A stretch of 64,000 nt of DNA from Oopsacas minuta. Its lineage: Eukaryota > Porifera > Hexactinellida > Lyssacinosida > Leucopsacidae. Within the stretch, counting starts at the first letter, position 1; every line of letters starts with the position of its first letter. The notes beneath the pieces are model-generated. The model was not told the DNA's origin. It worked only from the letters and a program-made list of their open reading frames with translations, and searched no databases. The stretch is from NCBI GenBank assembly GCA_024704765.1, contig JAKMXF010000310.1:434001-498000 (forward strand), written 5' to 3'. The translations under genes and the position numbers were made by a program. Below, in pieces: positions 33,419-42,972 of the stretch.

Positions 33419-33604
33419 TAATTTCACGATTGTTAATATTTTGGACTTGTCATTAGCTATTAATAAATTTAAAAGAGTACTGTCAACTCAGGTTACTGGA
33501 GCCCCAACCCTGTGATATTCTGTTCGATTAACCTTATTCAATTAAGTTGTAAAATGTAAATAGCATACAACTTTACATACATAAGTTATTTCACATTAGA
33601 CATA

Positions 33605-34939
33605 ATGTCCTCAGTCGCTGGTAAAAAGAGGAAGTTACCACCTACTGAATCAGCTCAAACGGAATCAAAGCGTACTTCAACAAAAGGCAAATATAGTCCC
33701 AAAGAAGATGTAAAAGAACCAGATGAATTACCTCTAGCTACACTTGGTGATAATACTGGCTTCATTTGTTCAGCTTGCCATTTGTCAATATCACCTGAAT
33801 TAGAGTCTAGAGTAGAAATCAAATCATCACCACCTGCTGCTAACAAGCTTAAAACACAATGGATATTGAAATGGAATGTTGACTGGTCTGCTACCCTTCA
33901 CTCCCTATGTTGGGATAATATCCATAAAACTGCTGGAGCTAGAGGTAAGAACAAGATACAATCAAGTGAGAAGAAAATGATCTTAGAGGCTGTTAAAACA
34001 GCTGAGAAGTTTGATTCTCTACAAACCTTGAATGAGGAAGCTATCAAAGCAGCTGGCATGGTTCTAGCAGCTAAACATTGTATATGTTTTACAGGTGCTG
34101 GTATCAGTACTAGTGCTGGTATTGGAGATTACAGGGGGAAAGATGGGAAATGGACACAAGAAGATAGACAGACAGATACAGATACAGCTGATGAGGAGGG
34201 AGTAGCTTATGAAAAGCTCAGACCTACCTATACACACGAGGCTATAGCTATACTGGTTGAGAGAGGATTGATTAAACATGTGATTAGTCAAAATGGTGAT
34301 GGTCTCCATCTCTTATCTGGTCTCTCTCCTGATAATCTATCAGAACTACATGGTAACGTGTTCCTGGAGAAATGTGAGAAATGTACTCGTGTATATGAGC
34401 GTGATTACTACACACTAGATGATACTACTAGTCAGTACTATGAAGAGTTAGAGGACTTTGGTAAGTCTGACCTCAAGCCACCCCGTTACGCTAAGAAGTG
34501 CTCTACCTGTGGTCTCAATCACAGGACAGGGAGGAGGTGTCAAGACCGGAAGTGCAGAGGATACCTGAAAGATATGATTATCAATTTTGGAGACTTACTA
34601 GACGACGATATTATCACACGTGCTGAGACAGAGGCTAATAAAAATGATTTATGTCTGTCTCTAGGTTCTACCATGCAGGTGCATCCAGCCTGTGATCTGG
34701 TAGGGATGGGACAAATTCCATTAAAACTAGCAGTATGTAACAGACAGGAGACTGAATTTGATGATCTCTGTTATAAGAAATCTGGTACTGATATATTAGG
34801 TGTACGAGTGTTTGGAGACTGTGACGTATTTATGAAGGAAATTATGAAACAGCTAATTCCGCCTGATGAGCTGAAGGAGTGGGAAGATAAGCGTAATGAG
34901 AGAATTATTAGTTATACTGCCAAGAGGCTGCAGGACTAA
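33605..34939 (+). CDS. SIRT6/7-type NAD-dependent protein deacylase
   Basis: 444 residues in one exon. The sirtuin core has the NAD-binding GAGIS motif at 164-168 followed by TSAGIGDYRGKDGKW, then HVISQNGDGLH (225-235) and the catalytic His in SELHGN (His249). Four Cys of the structural zinc site are present (CEKC and CSTCG...CRGYL). INFGDLLDD and LCLSLGSTMQVHPA complete the Rossmann fold. The DYRGxxGxW signature places it with class IV (SIRT6/7) nuclear sirtuins. An N-terminal extension of about 140 residues contains a basic stretch (KKRKLPP, a likely nuclear signal) and a Cys/His segment (ICSACHLS...HSLCWDN). The next gene starts only 70 bp downstream. Confidence 0.88.
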   Translation: MSSVAGKKRKLPPTESAQTESKRTSTKGKYSPKEDVKEPDELPLATLGDNTGFICSACHLSISPELESRVEIKSSPPAANKLKTQWILKWNVDWSATLHSLCWDNIHKTAGARGKNKIQSSEKKMILEAVKTAEKFDSLQTLNEEAIKAAGMVLAAKHCICFTGAGISTSAGIGDYRGKDGKWTQEDRQTDTDTADEEGVAYEKLRPTYTHEAIAILVERGLIKHVISQNGDGLHLLSGLSPDNLSELHGNVFLEKCEKCTRVYERDYYTLDDTTSQYYEELEDFGKSDLKPPRYAKKCSTCGLNHRTGRRCQDRKCRGYLKDMIINFGDLLDDDIITRAETEANKNDLCLSLGSTMQVHPACDLVGMGQIPLKLAVCNRQETEFDDLCYKKSGTDILGVRVFGDCDVFMKEIMKQLIPPDELKEWEDKRNERIISYTAKRLQD

Positions 34940-35009
34940 TTCTTTATTTTAGCTGTAATTACTGGTATTTAGAAGTAAATCTGTACATTAACAATTAGCT
35001 TAATTAACC

Positions 35010-36509
35010 ATGAGTCTGCGGGAAGTACTCCTACCTATACAGTTAACAAGTACTGACAAAGAGCTAGATAGATTGAAGAGATCTACTCTCATTATACGAG
35101 CTGTGTATTGTGGTACTGATCCTATAGCTGGGAGAGGAAGTCCTGAAATTATTCCTGTTAGCATTCAACTCAAAGATAAGCTACACTACATTTCATTCCG
35201 ACCAACTCTCCCTGGGTTCTACCGTCTGCATATCATACTTGAGGGGCGTGATTACTGTTCTCCTGTCCTGCTTCATATCCTTTCAGACGGGACCCTCCTT
35301 ACCTCAACTACACCAACCAATCCCCAGTCCAGCGGATTAGTTGATCCACGTCCTCCTATCCTACGTACAGAGAGCATTGATGCTGACGTCATAGAGCCTC
35401 ATACGCCAACAAAGGCTGCCAATGGAGGACAGGTTAACCAGAAATTCTCTGAGTTAGTCCAAGCATTTAAAGTTGTTACATCCCGTCACACAGATAAATC
35501 AGGTGTTACTATTCACACACACAAAACAGCTCCTCCCAAATTACAATCTAATAAGCCATTCGGACTACCTGACTTCTTGAAGAGGATTCGTATCCGTCAG
35601 AAACCTGACATAGCACGTCTTGTCCGAGAAATGTCCTCTCCTGCTACCCCACCCCATCAACTACGTGTATCTCGCTCAATAGATGACCTGTCTAACGGTA
35701 GTATCAGAATAGGTAGAGGCTCTGTACGTGTACACGAGTACAGACAGCAATCTCCCTCTCATCACCAGCAGGAGTATATATGTTGTATATGTGGGTATGA
35801 GTTGGATAAAACAGCTGTTAGATTATACTCCTCCAGGTTCTGTACTGAGGACTTCTCTCGTTTCTATCTGCAGAGAAATGTTAGAGAGCATTTCCTTGTA
35901 CCTGTCCTACAGGAGACCTATCTCCCGGGACTAGAGGAGTGGGGAGCTCTCCCGCAAGTTAATCTAAAGGGACTAGACATGAGATCTGTTAATATGGGAC
36001 TAGATTTCTTCAGAATACTTGATGACGATGAAGACGGATGGATAGGAAGACACCAACTGAGCTCTCTGCTTATCCGTATACTCTTGAAACTACTGAGAGA
36101 TGAGACACACATTAAGTACATACTCAACAGCTCTCCTTATAAGGCAATGACTAGTGGGATGGGTTTAGAGAAGAGAGGGAGAGTACATGAAATCGAATTT
36201 ATGGCCTGCTTCGCTTTCTGTGTAAGAGAGTATTTGGATATGAAAACTGTATTACAGAAACAAAACAAAGCTCGATTCATCGCAGACAGGAATGCTTCCT
36301 TCTTAGCGGATCCATACGACATAGATCTACCCGACCACTTAGCTAACCGGTCCTCCTACCACGCCCCCCTCTTAGATGATGATTTCTCTTTCAATATAGC
36401 CACCAGTGAGACTAAGTTACAGCCTAGAAGAGGTCTTCATAAAGACGTTAAGAACAGAGTATCACGAGGAGACAATCAGGAGCCTGATGAAAGCTGGATG
36501 ATGTATTGA
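35010..36509 (+). CDS. Orphan protein with filamin-like Ig region and EF-hand
   Basis: 499 residues, single exon; I do not recognise a named orthologue. Residues about 1-95 look like an immunoglobulin/filamin-type beta domain (ending YRLHIILEGRDYCSPVLLHI). A low-complexity basic middle contains a CCICGYELDK zinc-like pair near residue 255. Around residue 336 an EF-hand loop reads DDDEDGWIGRHQL, with acidic residues at 1, 3 and 5, Gly at 6 and Ile at 8, but Gln at position 12. A helix-rich segment follows. It could be a calcium-responsive scaffold (inference only). It starts 70 bp after the sirtuin stop codon, with TAG 11 nt before the ATG. Confidence 0.7.
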   Translation: MSLREVLLPIQLTSTDKELDRLKRSTLIIRAVYCGTDPIAGRGSPEIIPVSIQLKDKLHYISFRPTLPGFYRLHIILEGRDYCSPVLLHILSDGTLLTSTTPTNPQSSGLVDPRPPILRTESIDADVIEPHTPTKAANGGQVNQKFSELVQAFKVVTSRHTDKSGVTIHTHKTAPPKLQSNKPFGLPDFLKRIRIRQKPDIARLVREMSSPATPPHQLRVSRSIDDLSNGSIRIGRGSVRVHEYRQQSPSHHQQEYICCICGYELDKTAVRLYSSRFCTEDFSRFYLQRNVREHFLVPVLQETYLPGLEEWGALPQVNLKGLDMRSVNMGLDFFRILDDDEDGWIGRHQLSSLLIRILLKLLRDETHIKYILNSSPYKAMTSGMGLEKRGRVHEIEFMACFAFCVREYLDMKTVLQKQNKARFIADRNASFLADPYDIDLPDHLANRSSYHAPLLDDDFSFNIATSETKLQPRRGLHKDVKNRVSRGDNQEPDESWMMY

Positions 36510-36724
36510 CAGTATTTATTATAATAATAATAACCTTAATAATGATAATGTAATTATACTAGTCTGTATGTTATAATACTATACTATAATGTTGTTTTTA
36601 TTGTTTTACCAATAATATTTTTTATATTTTTACTGTATTTGCATATTTACTACTTGCTTCTACTGGCAACTATTTTCTGGTTGTATTTACCATGCATAGT
36701 AAATTTATGCTATGTATTATCGAA

Positions 36725-37299
36725 GGTATGATGGAAATAGTTCGACTTTCCGAAATCGGAAATAGTTCGACTGAGTTAATCCATTTTGGAAATGGTTCGA
36801 CTGTCTGAAATAGGAAATAGTTCGACTTTGATATATAGGAAATAGTTCGACTTTGATATATAGGAAATAGTTCGACTTTGCAAAAATAGGAAATAGATCG
36901 ACTTTACATATATAGGGTATGATGGAAATAGTTCGACTTTCCAAAATCGGAAATCAGATCCCTCTACAATCACATCAAAATCCTTCACTCCTATCCAGAA
37001 AGTCTACTCAAATACACTGCTTCCCCCCTTGAGCAAAGCTAGCTACATAATCCTATTGATGTAAAGTCGAACTATTTCCTAATTTTTGCAAAGTCGAACT
37101 ATTTCTAAAGTGAATACAGAAATGGTTCGACTAAATTCTACCGTCTAACTATTTCCCTATATGTGCAAAGTCGAACTATTTCCGAAATTGCTTTTTAGTC
37201 GAACAGTTTCCGATTTATGCACTTTCATTCGAACTATTTCTTAGATCTGCAATTCGAACCATTTCTGATTTTGGAAAGTCGAACCATTTCCGCATTACC
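36725..37299. mobile_element. Fold-back element built of inverted arrays of one short motif, 8-bp duplication
   Basis: The ends are GGTATGATGGAAATAGTTCG on the left and the inverted GGTAATGCGGAAATGGTTCG on the right. An exact 8-bp direct repeat TTATCGAA flanks it (36,717-36,724 and 37,300-37,307). The left half carries about eight direct copies of GGAAATAGTTCGACTTT spaced about 25-35 bp. The right half carries about eight copies of the reverse complement AAAGTCGAACTATTTCC and one in the opposite orientation near 37,120. The left end plus its first unit is duplicated near 36,916. No coding sequence. The TSD length fits hAT, P or MULE-like elements; the superfamily is unassigned. Confidence 0.82.
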
Positions 37300-37307
37300 T
37301 TATCGAA

Positions 37308-38773
37308 GTGGTTTTCAACCTATTTCACCTTTGGACCTCTTGTCCAATTTATGCCATTAAACATATCAAGGGCGTTGTAAGATCATTTATGCAATAGCTT
37401 TCGAATTTTACGAAATTGTTATCCTGAATTGACCATAATCTACCGTTATGAACTTAGGATTATCTCATATCAAGGCCAGGTATTCCAATTCTTGTGTGAA
37501 AACACCTAACAATTGATAAAGCTTTGATAATAATGACAGGATCCTTGATACCAGTCCAGACGGAAACCCCCCGCAGGCCTCGCTATATATTTCATGTCAC
37601 TGAGAAATCAAAATTTTAAGTGTATTATTTTAACTCAATAATTCAATCATTATCCTAGCATTTATCACTACTACAGTCTTAACAACCATCATTTGAGCTA
37701 CTATATATGTTGAGTACTCGAGCATATACGCTCCTCTTTTCCAGACCTCCTCAACAGCTGTGGAGAGGCGGAGTTCGTTCAACCGCCAGGAACTCTTTAC
37801 CACACATTAAGCCGATCAGATTGTATTACAATTCTGACAAGTTCAGCGCTAGAACTCGGTGAGTTACGACTTATTACATTTGTCCTCATTTCTCAGATTC
37901 AAAACTTTCTCTAATGCGATTATTCTTCCATCTCGAATTAGATTCATACTGTGTTTCAGTAAATTATAGTTGTCCTGATATTACATAACACGGATATGAA
38001 AGCTGATATTTACAAATACAAATTTATTGTAATTCCCAGGGATTAAGAATCTATTACATTCTTACATGTATCAGTGATTATCACAGCTATCCATCATCAT
38101 ACCTGTGATACTGGTATCAGATAGGCTATACTACTTTTGTTGGTAACATGGGAGGCGCCTGTATTGAAAATCATTCATATTTGAAATTTTTATCAATTGT
38201 TTTTCTCAAATTCTGACATTGTCAGAATAGCTAGAAGTAGGATGTTTCGTACTCTTTTATACCTACTTGATACTTACAAAACGTAACGTGAACTTTACAT
38301 ATATGACCTGAGAGACTCAATTCTAAGAAGTAGAAACCGATTCTGTCATTTCAGAATGAAACATCTATCTTCACACATAAGGGATTCAAAATAATGTAAA
38401 AACTATGGTTAACATGTCAGGTGTAATTAGGTGTGTATACTCCAATTCTGAGGATTTTACAAATATCCAGGTTTATAATATGATAATCATATTTTCACAC
38501 CTTTTGGCAATAATCCAAATGTTGCCAAATATTTCGTTTCAACCGCTTGTCGGGGGCAATCGGGTATTAGAATTGTATTTTGTTATTTTTATATCAATAT
38601 ATGTACAAATCTATTTTTGGCTAAATTATTATGCAACGACTGCATGTTGTAGATTTGTAGTGTATTGCCATTTCCCCAATAAATTCCTATACTCTTGTTC
38701 AGGTAAATACAGTAATAACTACATTATGCTAACTCTATACTAGCATAAGTAAGATAATCACCAAGTGAAGCTG
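37308..38773. other. Intergenic, no gene recognised
   Basis: About 1.5 kb of AT-rich DNA without conserved coding frames. A 112-codon frame at 38,405-38,743 is compositionally random. A GC-richer patch lies at about 37,735-37,800. Confidence 0.4.
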
Positions 38774-40306
38774 ATGGCACGACAAATATCTCGCATCACA
38801 TCAATCCTGATTCAAGAGCACTTCGGTATTCCAGCTCAACAGATTGTAGATTGTATACTGAAACGGGGAATGTCTACTCTACAAGAAATAATAACTGATA
38901 CAGTTCTACAGATAAGTGTTGTTAAGAGAGTACTGTGTATCCTCATTAGGCATGAAATGGTTACTTACAATGACGAATCAAAGTTCTCTCTCTTTACTGC
39001 TAACTTACATAAAATATATCTAATTGCTCGCTATCCGCGGTTTTTGGCACTCTTACGAGCGGAATTCGATGAGACAGCAGGGTTGATAATCTCTGAGCTA
39101 CTTATCCATGGTTACTGTAGTATAGAAGAACTCGTAGAGTACATCACAGCTAAACAAGATACGAAAACTGAAGAATTAGAAAATGAACTTAAAAAGCTAC
39201 AGACCATGTTCGTTACCATGGTAGACCATAGGTATGTGATTAAAGTGAAGCAGCAGTCTGAGTTGATTGAGGAGCTAGAAGCAGAGGTAGGAGAAGACAG
39301 AGAAAATAAATCTGTGACAGGTGGCATCAAAAGATCTGTTATAACTGCAGAAGTTGCTGAGAGCAAGCGGCAAAAGTTAGAGGAAGTGAAGGCTAAATAT
39401 GTTGATGAGAAGAAGGCTGGATTATGGTGTGTTAATTTCGAGCATTTCCATGAGAAGATGAGAGATAAGATAATCTCACAATATATCGCGACTATTCACA
39501 CCTCTCAGCTGTCCTCTATCATTAACACAATCCACGCTATCCTAGAGTTAGATCCTGATACCTCAATAAGACAGATACAATCTAAAGAGGTGTATGTACC
39601 GCAGATTCAGCCACAGGTTGATATACCGCGAGAAGAGTTAATGCATTGTCTAGAACTGGTATCTAGAGATATGAACGGGCTGTTAGTCAGAGTAGCTGAA
39701 GGAGGAGGCGGTGCTTATGCACTGGATTATACAGCCTGTTATAAACTACTGTTAAATAATACTATTGAGTCTATCATAGAAGAACGTTATGGTTGTAAAG
39801 CACTTAGAATTATTAAGAATCTACAACGAAAGAAATACTTAGAGTTAACTCAGTTATCTGAATGTACACTGATTCCACCACAAGACCTGAATGACATCAT
39901 CTCCCGTCTCTATAGAGAGAGTATGGTATCCTTACAGGAGGTACCACGACTAGATGAGTATGTACCTGGCAAGACATTCTACCTCTACTCATTTGACACA
40001 GACACTGTACGTAGGATTTTATTGGATAGAGCTTATCAGATTCTAGGGAATATGGTAATGAAGCGTCGTAGTGTGTTTGAAGAATCAGAGAGGGTTTTGC
40101 AGAAGGAAGCGAGAGTGAGTGAGTTGCTAGCGGAAGCCGGTGGTACAGCTACTGCTGAACAACTAGATGAGATAGAACAGTTGTTAACACCTGGAGAGAA
40201 GCTAGAAGCTAGGAATAGTAGAATGATGTTAGAGAGATTAGAAATGTCTGAGATATTTATTGATGAGAGTATATTCATTCTTTCACACTTTCATACATTT
40301 TCATAA
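38774..40306 (+). CDS. POLR3C: RNA polymerase III subunit RPC3
   Basis: 510 residues in one exon, starting at ATG 38,774 (the frame is open a few codons further without an ATG). The N-terminal winged-helix region (SILIQEHFGIPAQQIVDCIL, RVLCILIRHEMVTY) and the extended winged-helix tail (GKTFYLYSFDTDTVRRILLD) are diagnostic of RPC82/POLR3C. The protein belongs to the RPC3-RPC6-RPC7 subcomplex that opens promoters and supports Pol III initiation in the nucleus. Length is close to the human subunit. The last residues, after about 490, are short and hydrophobic. Confidence 0.92.
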   Translation: MARQISRITSILIQEHFGIPAQQIVDCILKRGMSTLQEIITDTVLQISVVKRVLCILIRHEMVTYNDESKFSLFTANLHKIYLIARYPRFLALLRAEFDETAGLIISELLIHGYCSIEELVEYITAKQDTKTEELENELKKLQTMFVTMVDHRYVIKVKQQSELIEELEAEVGEDRENKSVTGGIKRSVITAEVAESKRQKLEEVKAKYVDEKKAGLWCVNFEHFHEKMRDKIISQYIATIHTSQLSSIINTIHAILELDPDTSIRQIQSKEVYVPQIQPQVDIPREELMHCLELVSRDMNGLLVRVAEGGGGAYALDYTACYKLLLNNTIESIIEERYGCKALRIIKNLQRKKYLELTQLSECTLIPPQDLNDIISRLYRESMVSLQEVPRLDEYVPGKTFYLYSFDTDTVRRILLDRAYQILGNMVMKRRSVFEESERVLQKEARVSELLAEAGGTATAEQLDEIEQLLTPGEKLEARNSRMMLERLEMSEIFIDESIFILSHFHTFS

Positions 40307-40503
40307 CATTACATATATTCCTATATTCATGTATTAGTAAGATTGGATAAACATTCCTTTAAGTCAATTTTACCAAAATAGTTCAATACTGCTCTTTTAT
40401 GATTGTTATCTATTGTCTATTATTCATGGTGTGACAATCCATAAGTAATTTGTAGTATTACATATTAGGATAGTTTCTATTTTCTAGATATTTCTATGCA
40501 CTC

Positions 40504-42502
40504 ATGATGGGTACAGCTGCAGGAATAATCCTGTGGAAAACATCTGTTAAAGCTCATGCACTTTTTGGAATTGATGGGAATGAATCTATTCAAAAACCAG
40601 AAGATGTTAAATGGGAGGATGTCAGGAAGGATATTGTAACACTGATTGAGTCAAATTCGGATTATGATGACGGATCATATGGACCTCTATTGGTTAGACT
40701 AGCTTGGCATCAATGTGGCACTTACTGTCAATATTACAAGGTAATTATATGATATGTAGCTTAGGTGTATGTATTGTTTGTTTACTGTATTGAATTAGGA
40801 TGGTGGTAGTGATGGAGCAACAATGCGATTTAAACCTGAATGCTCAGATGACGCTAACAACGGCTTAGATATAGCTAGAAGTTTGATGGAAGGGATAAGG
40901 AAGAAACATCCAGAAGCATCTTATACAGATCTGTGGACATATGCAGGAGGAGTAGCTATTGAGGAGATGGGAGGGCCTGAGATCTCCTGGCGACCTGGCA
41001 GAACTGATTCAAAGTCTGGAGATACTTATCCTCCAGTAAATTGATATAATTAAATTGGCTTTAAATGTGTTTTTGTATCTATTCGTTGGCTGGGAATGAA
41101 GTGAAACAACTTAAATTTGATTTAAGATGTTAAGTTTTCAGAATTTTATTGTTATTAATTACAAAATTATTTTCCGTAATTCAAATTTTAAAATAGGATT
41201 CAGCATACTGATATATATTCTGTTTTATTGAATTATACACTCTAACCTCTCTTAAAAGGGAGATCCAATTATGAAATATAGGATAAGTATCGAGATACGC
41301 AATTGAATTGACGAATCTAGATGTTTTAACTGTTTTTAGTTACAAAGAAACTTGATAGATATGAAAAAGTACAAGTGAAGACAGCTCTATTATAAGGAAT
41401 ATTTACTGAAAATGGTACCCGTATCTCGGAGGTCTGGATAAGAGAGGTTCGAGTGTATTTACTTGATAACTATGATAATATACGTATAGTTTTACAATCG
41501 CAAAATTCGAATTCAAATAGCATACCATAAATCATTTGCTTGACAACGAACAGACAAACAAACAACATTTGAGATGTAATAGTATAGATTTGCCCAATAT
41601 TCACCCCAGATGAAAATATTTATTGTACGAGCCTTTGGCTCGTCGCTTCGCGATGAACTCGGCACATTCCGCCTCGAGATATCCACTATTCTCCAAATTG
41701 ACGGCCCCTTTTGAGTATTATAATATTTAGAACAATCTAATTCACAAATATACGTATATGGCATATATATTATTGAATTATTTTGTAATATCACCCCCTT
41801 TGTAGCCGGTGAGAGCAAGTATCTAGGTAAATTTTGAGATTTTGCTAACTTGTTTCCTTTATATTCATAAAAACAATAATAAATTTACATATGAGAAACT
41901 TGAAAATGCGAAATTCGGATTCAGCGTGTTACCCCTGGGTAGCCGTTTTGAGTAAGCCTACTTATAAAAACAATAATATATTTACATCTCAAAAGACAAA
42001 CAACGATTGAGATTTAATAATAAAGATTAATACTATCATTAATATTATCATTAATATCAGTGTACTTTCCTTCTAATTAAGTAACTATTACATTTATTAG
42101 GTGGGTCGATTGCCTGATGGAGCTAGAGGAGAGGATCATATCAGAGCTGTTTTCTATAGACTGGGTTTCGGAGATGAAGAGATAGTAGCACTGATCGGAG
42201 GAGGTCACGCATTAGGAAGATGCCATAATGAGAGAAGTGGGTTTCATGGACCATGGACATTTGCTCCAACCACTTTTTCGAACGAATTTTTCCGTTTGTT
42301 ATTAGAAGAGAAATGGAACGGTAATCCTCAATTTGAGGACAGTACCGGGGAGTTGGTTATGTTACCCACCGACATAGCTCTAATACAGACCCCTGATTTC
42401 AAGAAATTCGTAGTAAAATTTGCTAAGGATGAAGCCTATTTCTTTCAAGTATTTAGCAAGGCTTGGACTGAACTAATGGAACTTGGAACAAATATAAAGT
42501 AA
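40504..42502 (+). CDS. Class I haem peroxidase (ascorbate/cytochrome c peroxidase type), three exons
   Basis: Exons 40,504-40,740, 40,799-41,035 and 42,101-42,502 join in phase 0 (introns GTAATT...TTAG and GTAAAT...TTAG) to give 291 residues. The distal haem motif is [13 protein letters not shown] (catalytic Arg, Trp, His). [11 protein letters not shown] follows, then the proximal side [15 protein letters not shown] with the haem-ligand His, and SGFHGPW with the Trp used by APX/CcP. The C-terminal [20 protein letters not shown] completes the fold. Class I peroxidases remove hydrogen peroxide using ascorbate or cytochrome c; substrate preference cannot be decided here. The family is rare in animals. 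Intron 2 (1,065 bp) contains a dispersed repeat also found at 21 kb, which argues for a resident gene. TAG is 16 nt before the ATG. Confidence 0.92.
41150..41905. repeat. Dispersed repeat inside intron 2 of the peroxidase gene
   Basis: Positions 41,620-41,905 match 21,259-21,530 closely (CGAGCCTTTGGCTCGTCGC start, ATTCACAAATATACGTATAT, AATAAATTTACATATGA). Positions 41,519-41,592 match the distal end of the same repeat, here placed upstream of the start. 41,200-41,240 resembles its middle. The pieces are permuted relative to the 21-kb copy, which suggests tandem or nested insertion. Confidence 0.6.
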
Positions 42503-42972
42503 CCACATACAGGATCTAGCAACTAGATTCTCTAATCATATCTCTTATAAGGATACTAATATTCCGATAATTATTAATAATAATAATAATAATAAACTGT
42601 ATGAGCCTATATCGAACGTTTGTATTACTGGGGGAAGCAACCAGGATGTACCGTGATGGAAACCTTCACTAATTCCACTTAGCAGACTTTTGTTTTCTAC
42701 ATTATCACCACATTAATAATCTGATATTCTTGTGTTTGTCCATTAATACTGACTGTTTTATGTGAGTATTGCTACCACAAAGAAGTAATCAATTGCAATA
42801 ATTTGCAAGGTTCATGTACTATTATGCAATATAAATCTCAAATGAAATAATTATTCAATATTATGTCACATATAATCGACTAAAGGTATAATCCTATAGA
42901 AATGTATAGAATCTGTTTGGATACTAATTAGTATAAAAGTAAATTTGTGATAATAATACAATTAATAAATAA
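42503..42972. other. Intergenic gap with AAT microsatellite
   Basis: 470 bp, AT-rich. An (AAT)n run lies at about 42,574-42,596. No gene. Confidence 0.4.

Noticed and set aside
36725-37299. CRISPR-like array
   Set aside because: Repeats are short and occur in both orientations, spacers are irregular and partly repeated, the ends form TIRs with a target duplication, and the genome is eukaryotic.
38405-38743. 112-codon open frame before POLR3C
   Set aside because: Random-looking AT-driven composition, no motif, and no link in frame to the POLR3C start.
40504-42502. Peroxidase gene as algal or bacterial contamination
   Set aside because: It has introns, lies between typical animal genes, and its intron carries a repeat found elsewhere in the window.
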